This document shows, in pieces, positions 7,505-15,220 of a stretch of 43,594 bases of DNA. This DNA comes from Pectinatus cerevisiiphilus (GTDB lineage Bacteria; Bacillota; Negativicutes; Selenomonadales; Selenomonadaceae): contig NZ_SMAA01000018.1 in the NCBI RefSeq assembly GCF_004341685.1, positions 1 through 43,594 on the forward strand. Reading direction: 5' to 3'. Within the stretch, counting starts at the first letter, position 1. Each line of letters starts with the position of its first letter. The notes below the pieces were generated by a model. That model was not told where the DNA came from. It ran no database searches and saw nothing but the letters and a program-made list of their open reading frames with translations. Made by a program: the position numbers and the translations under genes.

Positions 7505-8119
7505 ATGACAGATTTTGCCGAAAAGCTGCGTGAATACATGACTGCGGCAGGAATAAACCAGACTAAATTATCCAGAATTACAGGAATTAATAAATCTTCA
7601 ATATGCGAATATTTATCTGGAAGTTATGAACCCAAGCAGAAAAATGTTTTAAAAATAGCAGCTGCACTCAACGTACCGCCAGAACATTTTTGGGGAATGA
7701 AAATAGCTGCTGCTGAAAAAAAAGAACCTGAAGGCAGTGTGAAAAGAATTCCTTTAATAGGCAGTATCGCTGCCGGCAGACCTATCTTAGCTGTACAAGA
7801 CTTTGACGAATATATTCCTTGCAGTGATACTGTGCATGCAGACTTTTGCCTTCGTGTAGCAGGTGACAGCATGATAAACGCCAGGATATATGATGGTGAT
7901 ATTGTTTTTATCCATGAACAGGCAGACGTAAACGATGGTGAAATAGCAGCCGTGCTTGTTGATGACAGTGCTACCTTAAAACGCATTTATAAATATGGAA
8001 ATATGATTCAGCTGCGTGCTGAAAATCCTAAATATAAGCCAATGGAATTTAGTCGGAACAATTGCAATAATATACGTATCCTTGGCAAAGCTGTAGCTTT
8101 ACTGGGAAAAGTATTATAA
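7505..8119 (+). CDS. LexA-like repressor: XRE helix-turn-helix plus S24 peptidase domain
   Basis: A 204-residue regulator with an N-terminal Cro/cI-type helix-turn-helix (about 8-62; NQTKLSRITGINKSSICEYLSG) and a C-terminal S24/LexA autocleavage domain. The cleavage dipeptide Ala90-Gly91 (in GSIAAGRP), nucleophile Ser122 (GDSMINARIYDGD) and general base Lys159 (TLKRIY) are all present, so self-cleavage stimulated by RecA filament is expected from the family. True LexA has a winged helix instead, so this is a cI/HdiR-like repressor, as seen in phages, mobile elements and stress switches. GGAGG precedes the ATG. Divergent to it is a 48-residue gene sharing an operator region, its most likely target besides itself. 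Confidence 0.9.
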   Translation: MTDFAEKLREYMTAAGINQTKLSRITGINKSSICEYLSGSYEPKQKNVLKIAAALNVPPEHFWGMKIAAAEKKEPEGSVKRIPLIGSIAAGRPILAVQDFDEYIPCSDTVHADFCLRVAGDSMINARIYDGDIVFIHEQADVNDGEIAAVLVDDSATLKRIYKYGNMIQLRAENPKYKPMEFSRNNCNNIRILGKAVALLGKVL

Positions 8120-8230
8120 GACTTGCAAGGCTGATAAAATTCTAGTAATGTATTTTTCTATGCATAAGAGAATACATAAAATCCAGCATGTACTAGAGTG
8201 CACCGATAATAGCAAGGGAGTTTAGCTGAA

Positions 8231-8584
8231 ATGAATAATCCTAAAGTATTTAACCAAAATAATTTATTTAAAAAATATGTGAATTCATGTGTATGCAACG
8301 TTAAGGCTGCTGTTAGACTTTACGAAGAAAGTAAGGATTTGACGGCACCACCGGCCCCTGCTGTGCTTGCTTATATCTGTCAGGCCCATGCTTGTGCTAA
8401 GCAGGTACAATTATTGGCTGGGTTACTGGAAATAAATCAATATAATAACTTTTATGCTTCTTTTATAGAACTTAACAATGTTTTTATGCGTTTTGCGGCT
8501 ACGGGACATAATAAGGAAGATGTTTCTGCTAAGTATGATATATTTATTGGTGCTTTCGATAAATTGGATTTTGAAAGAGCATAA
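8231..8584 (+). CDS. uncharacterised 117-residue soluble protein
   Basis: No family recognised. The protein is predicted mostly helical, with several cysteines and histidines (VNSCVCNVKA near the start; CQAHACAK around residue 50), no signal peptide and no membrane segment. The Cys/His pairs could bind metal, but nothing in the sequence proves that. The ATG is preceded by AAGGGAG at a long spacing of about 10 bases. It starts 111 bases after the regulator gene with no clear terminator between, so it may be read from the same transcript. A good terminator follows at 8691. Confidence 0.65.
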   Translation: MNNPKVFNQNNLFKKYVNSCVCNVKAAVRLYEESKDLTAPPAPAVLAYICQAHACAKQVQLLAGLLEINQYNNFYASFIELNNVFMRFAATGHNKEDVSAKYDIFIGAFDKLDFERA

Positions 8585-8690
8585 TTTACAGGTCAATTTT
8601 TAGGAATGTTTTCCATTGCAGAAAAGTAGAGAGGTTCTGTAATTATAATCACGATAAACGGCAGATTAGTTATAGAGGCATTGAAGAAAT

Positions 8691-8732
8691 AAGCTAAAAC
8701 TTTTTATTTAAAGTTTTGGCTTATTTTATTTT
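8691..8732 (+). terminator. intrinsic terminator
   Basis: A 13-bp stem with one T-G wobble (AAGCTAAAACTTT at 8691-8703; AAAGTTTTGGCTT at 8710-8722), a 6-base loop and then ATTTTATTTT. Confidence 0.75.
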
Positions 8733-8784
8733 GCTAAGCCTTTTTATTATTTAGTATGGGGGAAAACTATTACTGACCTTGTAT

Positions 8785-8813
8785 TTGAGAAATGTTCAAT
8801 TCTTCGGTATAAT
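8785..8813 (+). promoter_or_regulatory. promoter of the zinc-ribbon protein gene
   Basis: TTGAGA (8785-8790), a 17-base spacer and a perfect TATAAT (8808-8813), 37 bases before the start codon. Confidence 0.75.
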
Positions 8814-8850
8814 ACTTCATGTAAACATCTTTTAGAAACGGAGCCTGCTT

Positions 8851-10080
8851 ATGAATCAATGTCCACGTTGTTCCAGAAATATAAAAGATGGAGATAAATA
8901 TTGTAAATTTTGCGGACAAGCTTTAATGGACAAAAATTTTACCTGTCCTATCTGTGGTGAACCTTTGACTATTTTTATGCAGACATGTCCGGGATGCGGG
9001 CACAAGATAGATGAATTGCTGCCTTTAGCGAAATGTTCAAAGAAACCTGTCGCTAAGCACGAATTTAAACATAGAAAAAAATTAATTTTTATTATTTTAA
9101 TAGTATTTTTTATTATAATGAGTGCAGGTTTTTTTATTTATAAGCTCAATCTGGCTAACGAATATTATTTGGCACAAAGCACCAAATGTATTGAAAATTT
9201 GAATGAAAATAATAAACTTTTAACAGAATTATTTTCAAAGAAAAATTTAGCAGAGGAAGATAAAGAGACATTGCAACCTAAAATTACGGCGGCAAAAGAA
9301 AATATTGAGGCGTTAAATAACGACTTCCGTACTGAAACCGTTCCACATAAATATGTCGTCGTTAATAATAGAATAAAAAAATTACTGCTTGCAGAACTCA
9401 CTATTTTAAAAGAAGCTGAAAATATAACCCAGTTTTCTCCCACACAAGGAATAGGAAAAAATATAACCAATATGCAAAATAGGTTAAATGATTTTAAGGA
9501 TTTATCTGCACAGATAAATTTAAATGGAAAGACGATTGAAGTCGATGAAAATTTTTATTGTATAGCCAGTAATTTGGAAGAATGGAATACGTCGCTGAAT
9601 CTTGCTTATAAGACTAAAGCAGAGTCAATAAACCGGCAAGCAATCTTTTTTGACCGAATGGATCAATATATTAAAGACTATGAATTGACCAAAGACCGTT
9701 TACCGGACATCATGCAGAACTTACGAAAAGGCGGTTATACATGGGAAGAGTATTTTTCGGAGCTGGACACTGCTCTGGCTTATCGAAAGACTATCCAAAA
9801 CGATGTTGCCCAGCTTGATTGCATTGATGTAGACATACCAATCCAAGAAAATTTTATAGAAGTGATAACTACCTCCATAAGTTATGTGCAGACGGCACGC
9901 GAAGCAGCTATAATTGAATTTGAGAACGACAGTTATGCAAAGGCAATGCCATACTACGATACAGCTGATACAATCCATCAAACTGAAACTGATTCTTATG
10001 ATATATTTATCCAGCAATATAATAACGCAAAAATAAATTTTAACGCAGTTAAAGCAGCATTTACGAATAATTCTACATAA
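8851..10080 (+). CDS. zinc-ribbon membrane protein with long extracytoplasmic helical domain
   Basis: A 409-residue protein with two N-terminal zinc ribbons: CPRC and CKFC (about residues 4-21), then CPIC and CPGC (about 32-49), a double-zinc-ribbon arrangement. A basic patch is followed by one strong membrane helix (about residues 77-98). The remaining ~300 residues are charged, helical and coiled-coil-like, with no catalytic motif that I recognise. Topology by the positive-inside rule places the ribbons in the cytoplasm and the helical part outside. Such proteins are common in Firmicutes with unknown roles. ATG follows GAAACGGAG at about 7 bases. It is flanked by its own promoter and the TetR gene 71 bases downstream. 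Confidence 0.8.
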   Translation: MNQCPRCSRNIKDGDKYCKFCGQALMDKNFTCPICGEPLTIFMQTCPGCGHKIDELLPLAKCSKKPVAKHEFKHRKKLIFIILIVFFIIMSAGFFIYKLNLANEYYLAQSTKCIENLNENNKLLTELFSKKNLAEEDKETLQPKITAAKENIEALNNDFRTETVPHKYVVVNNRIKKLLLAELTILKEAENITQFSPTQGIGKNITNMQNRLNDFKDLSAQINLNGKTIEVDENFYCIASNLEEWNTSLNLAYKTKAESINRQAIFFDRMDQYIKDYELTKDRLPDIMQNLRKGGYTWEEYFSELDTALAYRKTIQNDVAQLDCIDVDIPIQENFIEVITTSISYVQTAREAAIIEFENDSYAKAMPYYDTADTIHQTETDSYDIFIQQYNNAKINFNAVKAAFTNNST

Positions 10081-10151
10081 TAGACATCCCGCTGAATGAA
10101 ATCCATACTAAATATGATCTTGGTGTAATTAAATTAATGGGGAGTACAAAC

Positions 10152-10754
10152 GTGAAAGAAAAATTGACGAAACGAGAAACAAAGAAACTTCAATCCAAAA
10201 AAACTATAATCGAATCTGCCACTAAGCTGTTTGCAGAAAAAGGATTATCAGAAACTTCGATAGCGGATATAATGAAGGAGGCTCAGCTGGGTTTAGGTAC
10301 GTTTTATAATTATTTTGACTCTAAGGAGTCATTACTTAAGGAATTGTTAAATAAAATGGCTGAGGATATCCGTTCTTCGTTTGCAACTATTTCCCAAACA
10401 AAAGAAACCTATACAGAAATTCTAGAATCTGTGATTGCCCAAACAGCCGCGCTGTTAGATAAAAACCGTTTCGTTTTACCATTGTTTATAAAAGCTGCTG
10501 ATAAAAGCGGTTTACCGGCTGAAATGGGACATGAAAGCGGTGCAGCCCCATTATTCAAGTATATATTTGACGGGATAATAAAAAAAGGGCAGGAAAATAA
10601 CGAATTCCGTAGTGATATTCCGGCAGAAATAATTACAGAAATGTTTCATTCTATTTTCCAGGCAGCGTCCTTTAGCAGCCTGCCGATAGATTTTTGTGAC
10701 AATGTGCATTATAAGGTAATGATAATAATAGATGGTTTGAAAATAAATAAATAA
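10152..10754 (+). CDS. TetR/AcrR family transcriptional regulator
   Basis: About 200 residues with the N-terminal TetR helix-turn-helix: IIESATKLFAEKGLSETSIA, then IMKEAQLGLGTFYNYFDSKE, the classic recognition helix ending in the YNYF-SKE signature. The C-terminal ligand-binding and dimerisation half is variable and gives no ligand clue. GTG at 10152 is chosen because GGGGAG (10139-10144) sits 7 bases upstream; the ATG at 10137 would put that site within the coding region. No divergent target gene is adjacent; the preceding zinc-ribbon gene and the convergent fructose operon are not obviously linked. Confidence 0.87.
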   Translation: MKEKLTKRETKKLQSKKTIIESATKLFAEKGLSETSIADIMKEAQLGLGTFYNYFDSKESLLKELLNKMAEDIRSSFATISQTKETYTEILESVIAQTAALLDKNRFVLPLFIKAADKSGLPAEMGHESGAAPLFKYIFDGIIKKGQENNEFRSDIPAEIITEMFHSIFQAASFSSLPIDFCDNVHYKVMIIIDGLKINK

Positions 10755-10759
10755 GCACC

Positions 10760-10805
10760 ATAAAATAATCAGGCCGATAAGCGATGAGTTGCTTACCGGC
10801 CTGAT
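10760..10805. terminator. bidirectional terminator between tetR-type gene and fruA
   Basis: A 19-bp inverted repeat with a single mismatch (10760-10778 against 10787-10805; core AATCAGGCCG) separates two convergent genes. Short T-rich tracts lie on both outer sides, so it likely serves both strands. Confidence 0.8.
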
Positions 10806-10836
10806 TATTGCAGTATAAAGGAAAGATTATATTAAA

Positions 10837-12726
10837 TTATTTAAGCGGTTTTTTTAAAACTGCTAAAATAGCCATACTAACTAAAGAGCCTATAATAATT
10901 GCCACCAGGTACATGACAGGATTACCGATTGTCGGTACTACGAAAATGCCACCATGTGGTGCCCTTAATGTACAATTAAAAGCCATTGACAGAGCGCCAG
11001 CTGCTGCCGAACCAACTATACATGATGGAATGACACGCAGCGGATCGCTGGCCGCAAATGGAATGGCGCCTTCTGTGATAAATGATAGCCCCATTACATA
11101 GTTGCTGACGGCTGATTTGCGTTCATTGTCTGTGAAACGATTTTTAAAGAAGGTGCTGCATAGGGCAATAGCCAATGGTGGTACCATACCGCCAGCCATA
11201 ACGGCAGCCATGATGCCATATTCTCCACTTGCCAGCATACCTGTACCAATTACATATGCTGCTTTATTTACAGGGCCGCCCATATCCACAGACATCATAC
11301 CACCCAATATGGCACCAATGAGTACACGGCTGTTGGTATCCATGTTCTTGAGTGTTTCAATAAGCCATGTATTGATACCGCTGACTGGTGGATTAATTAT
11401 AAAGGTTATAATCAGGCCCATGAGAAGAACACCAAATAGCGGATAAATAAGGATTGTTTTTATTCCTTCTAGCGAATGGGGTAATACAGAACATACTTTT
11501 CTCAAGCCGATTATGACATAGCCGGCAACAAAACCTGCCAGTAAAGCACCTAAAAAGCCAGAACCACCAGAATTGGCCATAGCTCCACCGACGAAACCGG
11601 CAACTAAGCCAGGACGATCGGCTATACTCATAGCAATGAATCCAGCTAATACAGGAAGCATAAAGCCGAAGGATACACCGCCGACATTTTTGAAAAATGC
11701 CGCTAATGGTGTGTTGGAACCAAAATTTGCCGGATTGGCAGGGTCAAATGGATCGACAAGAAACGCTATCGCTATTAAGATGCCGCCGCCTACAACAAAA
11801 GGAAGCATATGGGAAACACCGTTCATGAGATGCTTATAAACCTGACGACCAAAAGTTTCCGGTTCATCTTCAACAGATCCTTCATCATTAGTCGCGTCAT
11901 GTTTATATATTGGTACTTCTCCACCCAAGGCCTTATCTAAAAGTTCATCGGCCTTATTTATACCGTTCGCCACTTTTGTGATCAGCACTGGTCTACCGTT
12001 GAACCTTGCCATTGGGACATTTTTATCTGCCGCCACTATAATGCATTTCGCATCTGCTATTTCTTTGCTGGTAAGTTCATTTTTGGTACCGCCAGAGCCT
12101 TCCGTTTCTACTTTTATGCTTATGTTACGTTTTTTGGCATGTTGTTCAAGGCTTTCAGCTGCCATATACGTATGTGCTATACCAGTAGGGCAGGCGGTTA
12201 CTGCCAAGATTTCATATTGGTCTGCTTTTTTTTGCGGCACATCCTGTTCTTCCGCAGTGGCAGCAGAACGTGTTGCTTCTTTTTTATTAATTAATTCTAA
12301 AAATTGTTCTACACTTTTAGCAGCGATAAGGGATTCTTTAAAATCACTGTCCATTAACATGGTAGCCAAAGCGCTGAGCATCTGTAAATGTTCATCATTA
12401 GCGGAGTCAGGCGCAGCAATTAGAAAAAACAACCGTGCCGGTCGGTTATCCATGGAAGCAAAATCTACGCCGTCTTTTACCACCATGGCGGCAAGTGCAG
12501 CTTTTTTCACTGCGGGACTTTTGGCGTGGGGAGTAGCAATTCCATCGCCCAAACCAGTAGTGCCTGATTCTTCACGTAAGAAAACGGCTTTTTTATACAT
12601 TTCCTTATCAGTGAGTACACCGGCATTATCCATGAGGTCAACTAGCATATTTATGGCATCTTTTTTATCTACCGGATGTGCATCTAGCAATATGCTCTCT
12701 TTTTTCAGTAAATCAGTAATATGCAT
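10837..12726 (-). CDS. fruA: fructose-specific PTS transporter, subunits IIABC
   Basis: A 629-residue fused phosphotransferase permease that imports fructose as fructose-1-phosphate. Domain order is IIA (about 1-145) with phospho-His67 in ATPHAKS; IIB (about 170-270) with phospho-Cys179 in TACPTGIAHT; and IIC (about 300-625) with many membrane helices, GGAMANSGGSGFLGAL and the ITEGAIPF substrate loop. The ATG follows AGGAG at 8 bases. It is the last gene of fruR-fruK-fruA, 19 bases after fruK, and the fructose-1-phosphate it makes is the FruK substrate. Regulation is expected from FruR acting at the promoter upstream of fruR. Confidence 0.96.
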   Translation of the reverse strand: MHITDLLKKESILLDAHPVDKKDAINMLVDLMDNAGVLTDKEMYKKAVFLREESGTTGLGDGIATPHAKSPAVKKAALAAMVVKDGVDFASMDNRPARLFFLIAAPDSANDEHLQMLSALATMLMDSDFKESLIAAKSVEQFLELINKKEATRSAATAEEQDVPQKKADQYEILAVTACPTGIAHTYMAAESLEQHAKKRNISIKVETEGSGGTKNELTSKEIADAKCIIVAADKNVPMARFNGRPVLITKVANGINKADELLDKALGGEVPIYKHDATNDEGSVEDEPETFGRQVYKHLMNGVSHMLPFVVGGGILIAIAFLVDPFDPANPANFGSNTPLAAFFKNVGGVSFGFMLPVLAGFIAMSIADRPGLVAGFVGGAMANSGGSGFLGALLAGFVAGYVIIGLRKVCSVLPHSLEGIKTILIYPLFGVLLMGLIITFIINPPVSGINTWLIETLKNMDTNSRVLIGAILGGMMSVDMGGPVNKAAYVIGTGMLASGEYGIMAAVMAGGMVPPLAIALCSTFFKNRFTDNERKSAVSNYVMGLSFITEGAIPFAASDPLRVIPSCIVGSAAAGALSMAFNCTLRAPHGGIFVVPTIGNPVMYLVAIIIGSLVSMAILAVLKKPLK

Positions 12727-12745
12727 AACCTAATCTCCTTTTATT

Positions 12746-13657
12746 TTAAAGAATTATTTGTTCCATTAAGCTGTTTACATCCTTGCTGACAGCTAAATTG
12801 TCAGAGAAGGCAGAAGCAGAGCCCGCGGCTATTCCCGTGCGGAACGCTGTTTTGTAATCGCCGGAAGAAAGATATCCAGCTAAGAAACCTGCGACCATAG
12901 AATCGCCAGCGCCCACTGAATTTATCAATTTTCCTTTCGGGGCTGGAGCGGTCATACAGTCGCCTTTTTCTGTGATTAAAATAGCACCGTCGCCGCCACG
13001 CGAAATTAAAACGTTACGGGCACCACGCCGTTGTAATATTTTTGCATGTTCAATAAGCTCTGGGGCTGTTTTTAAGGTTTTGCCGAACATGCCGCTTAAT
13101 TCATGGTTGTTGGGTTTTATTAAAAATGGTTTATATTCTAAAACATTGAGTAATAATTTTCCTTCAGCGTCAACTACAAAACTGACACCTTTGGGATAGA
13201 GACGTTTCAATATTCTTTCATATATGTCGTTCGGTAATGTGTTGGGAATACTGCCTGCCAAAACAAGAAAATCTCCCTTTTTCAAGCCATCGAGCTTTTG
13301 GAACAGTGCTTCTATTGCTTCTTGTGGTATATTTGGCCCTTGGCCATTTAATTCCGTTTCAGAATCAGCCTTAATTTTTACATTAATGCGGGAATTTCCC
13401 TGCGGTAATTCTATAAAATCACAGCTACAATTAAATACATCTTTCAGCTGCCTTTTTATTTCCATACCGGTAAAGCCGACTGTGAAACCGGAAGCAATAC
13501 TAGATACTCCCAGGTTTTTTAAAACGATGGATACGTTTATGGCTTTTCCCCCGCAAAGTATTTTTTCGTATTTGAGCCGATTTATCGCACCTGTTTTGAA
13601 AGCGTCAAGTCTCACTATATAATCAAGTGAAGGATTAAAAGTGACTGTATAAATCAT
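12746..13657 (-). CDS. fruK: 1-phosphofructokinase
   Basis: A 303-residue PfkB-family kinase converting fructose-1-phosphate to fructose-1,6-bisphosphate with ATP. The N-terminus is the usual MIYTVTFNPSLDY. The substrate-binding GGKAINVS block and the catalytic GAGDSMVAGFLAG near the C-terminus (Asp252) are present. ATG at 13657 is preceded by AAAGGGGGACTT; the longer reading to 13690 would include that site. It lies 114 bases after fruR and 19 bases before fruA. I see no terminator in either gap, so all three genes are probably one operon. Confidence 0.95.
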   Translation of the reverse strand: MIYTVTFNPSLDYIVRLDAFKTGAINRLKYEKILCGGKAINVSIVLKNLGVSSIASGFTVGFTGMEIKRQLKDVFNCSCDFIELPQGNSRINVKIKADSETELNGQGPNIPQEAIEALFQKLDGLKKGDFLVLAGSIPNTLPNDIYERILKRLYPKGVSFVVDAEGKLLLNVLEYKPFLIKPNNHELSGMFGKTLKTAPELIEHAKILQRRGARNVLISRGGDGAILITEKGDCMTAPAPKGKLINSVGAGDSMVAGFLAGYLSSGDYKTAFRTGIAAGSASAFSDNLAVSKDVNSLMEQIIL

Positions 13658-13771
13658 CAAAAGTCCCCCTTTATATAAATTCTGTAGCAATTACATATAG
13701 CAACATCAAATAATATGAAAAAGGTATATTACTGATGGGATGTAGCCTTTAGCAAATAATGTTTTTAGCTT

Positions 13772-14512
13772 TTAGTCGGGTAAAATAATATTGTATTTTT
13801 CGTAGGAATCATCAGGTTTTTTGTCAGTAATAATAGATGCCATATTAAGTACAGCAAAATTAACCGGCGTTATTTTGCCGAATTTAGAGCTGTCTGCAAG
13901 GACATAAGCCTTTTTGCAATGCCTAATGGCAGCTTCTTTGATCATAGCTTCCTCTGTTGTGGGGGTTGTAAAACCGGCTGTTAAACTTATACCATTAGTG
14001 CCAAAAAAACCGATAGTGAAATTGTAGCGCTGCACATTGGCAACAGCTAATGCACCGACAGCAGCATAAGTCACCGATTTCATGTTACCGCCGATTATTA
14101 TTGTTTCAAAACCAAGATCCATCAATTTTACCGCATGGGAGGCATCGTTTGTCACATATGTGGCATTTTTTTCTTGCAGCTGCTCAATCAAGAGACTGGT
14201 GGTTGTTCCGGCATCAATATATACAACATCACTGGCTTTGATCAATTTTACTGCTTGGGCGGCTATTATCATTTTTTGCTTAATATTGACTGTTTCGCGT
14301 ATTTGGACTTTTTCTTCAGTTGTCAGATAGCTCTCAGGTGACATCGCACCGCCGTATATTTTGATTAAGACGCCTTTAGTATGTAATACATTTATATCAC
14401 GCCGCACAGTTGCTTCGGAAGCTTTTAAAATTTTTGACAATTCTGTGACAGTTATAGAATGTCTTTGTTTAAGTATTTGAAGTATTTTATTATATCTTTG
14501 TGCAGCTAACAT
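13772..14512 (-). CDS. fruR: DeoR family repressor of the fructose operon
   Basis: A 246-residue DeoR-family regulator. The N-terminal helix-turn-helix (about residues 19-48: ITVTELSKILKASEATVRRD) is followed by the family KIYGGAM segment and the sugar-phosphate isomerase-like effector domain (IDAGTTTSLLIEQL, ADSSKFGK). The known effector of fructose-operon members is fructose-1-phosphate. GAGGGAG lies 5 bases before the ATG. It heads the fruRKA operon; three 10-bp repeats over its own promoter (14550-14579) are the likely binding site, giving autorepression relieved when fructose is imported. Confidence 0.92.
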   Translation of the reverse strand: MLAAQRYNKILQILKQRHSITVTELSKILKASEATVRRDINVLHTKGVLIKIYGGAMSPESYLTTEEKVQIRETVNIKQKMIIAAQAVKLIKASDVVYIDAGTTTSLLIEQLQEKNATYVTNDASHAVKLMDLGFETIIIGGNMKSVTYAAVGALAVANVQRYNFTIGFFGTNGISLTAGFTTPTTEEAMIKEAAIRHCKKAYVLADSSKFGKITPVNFAVLNMASIITDKKPDDSYEKYNIILPD

Positions 14513-14535
14513 ATAAACTCCCTCTTTTTACCTAA

Positions 14536-14564
14536 ATTATATACGAGCAATAAATCAAAGTCAA
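14536..14564 (-). promoter_or_regulatory. promoter of the fruRKA operon
   Basis: On the minus strand TTGACT (14564-14559), a 17-base spacer and TATAAT (14541-14536), 24 bases before the fruR ATG. The -35 lies within the operator repeats. Confidence 0.82.
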
Positions 14565-14579
14565 TCAAAATAAATCAAA
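14550..14579 (-). repeat. three tandem 10-bp repeats, probable FruR operator
   Basis: Read on the plus strand: ATAAATCAAA (14550-14559), GTCAATCAAA (14560-14569), ATAAATCAAA (14570-14579), exactly one helical turn apart and covering the -35. Tandem 10-bp repeats are, as I recall, the operator form reported for lactococcal FruR; the exact match here is my inference. Confidence 0.7.
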
Positions 14580-14817
14580 TAAATGCAGGAAACAATCTTT
14601 ACAAAGTAATAATATATAATTAATTTCCAGTTATATATTTCATATTATTAGTCTGTAATGCAATATATCGCAAACTATAACTGTTAACACATGCAAAATG
14701 TTATTAAAATATTAATGTTTTTACTTACAACTGTACAATTGGTTTAAAATAATATATAATATGAGTTGTATATTTTAGTAGCCTTTTCTACCTGCTAAAC
14801 ATTAATGGGGTGATTTG
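14580..14817. other. AT-rich intergenic region between fruR and the small wHTH gene
   Basis: A very AT-rich stretch with several TATAAT-like hexamers, the best at 14755-14760, but no -35 at normal spacing, so I cannot place the promoter of the downstream gene. No ORF, strong hairpin or riboswitch-like structure was seen. Confidence 0.4.
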
Positions 14818-15057
14818 ATGGCGATAAGGCGAGTTGCAGTAGACCGAAGAGATAGTGCGATCTATCGGAATGTTTTGAAAAGAGGAGGGTTTATTTCGGC
14901 TAGTTATTTATCAATCAACGGTTTTGATGCTATGCGGTTAAAAAAATTAGCAATGCAGGGTAGGCTTGATGCCATTCGGTGTGCTATTGGTAAATCTGTA
15001 CGATGGTACTACCAGGAAAATCAGGCTGAATTGGCTCACCTAAAAGGAGAAGTATAA
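14818..15057 (+). CDS. small basic protein, possible winged-helix DNA-binding (excisionase-like)
   Basis: A 79-residue basic protein. Residues about 30-65 (ASYLSINGFDAMRLKKLAMQ, then GRLDAIR and a short basic strand with VRWYY) have the layout of MerR/excisionase-type winged helices: helix-turn-helix, then G-x-L-x-A-x-R and a wing. That suggests DNA binding, but the match is by pattern only and the family may be unrelated. ATG at 14818 follows GGGGTGA with 4 bases between; TTG at 14815 is the alternative. It stands alone with its own terminator, and no integrase is nearby. Confidence 0.7.
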   Translation: MAIRRVAVDRRDSAIYRNVLKRGGFISASYLSINGFDAMRLKKLAMQGRLDAIRCAIGKSVRWYYQENQAELAHLKGEV

Positions 15058-15083
15058 CAGAGAATTTAATGATGTATTTACGG

Positions 15084-15109
15084 GATCGGCTTTTGCCGGT
15101 CTCTTTTTT
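15084..15109 (+). terminator. intrinsic terminator
   Basis: GATCGGC (15084-15090), TTTT loop, GCCGGTC (15095-15101) with one T-G pair, followed by TCTTTTTT. Confidence 0.8.
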
Positions 15110-15116
15110 GTCTAAT

Positions 15117-15146
15117 TTTACTGTCTTATTGAAGATATGTTATAAT
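15117..15146 (+). promoter_or_regulatory. possible promoter of the HD-domain gene
   Basis: A perfect TATAAT at 15141-15146 with a weak -35 (TTTACT, 15117-15122; 18-base spacer). Confidence 0.4.
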
Positions 15147-15220
15147 AAATTAAAATATATTTTATACCGTGGTAAAAACATGAAAGCATTTTATCTTAGG
15201 CATTTATTTAGGAAGTAATT

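Noticed and set aside
8148-8178. hairpin after the LexA-like regulator (ATGTATT/AATACAT)
   Set aside because: AT-rich, dependent on wobble pairs, and with no T-run; not convincing as a terminator.
10137-10151. longer TetR start at ATG 10137
   Set aside because: The ribosome binding site GGGGAG would lie within the coding region; GTG at 10152 has correct spacing.
11978-12733. 251-codon plus-strand ORF
   Set aside because: It is antisense to fruA, whose IIA and IIB active sites are intact; a frame shadow.
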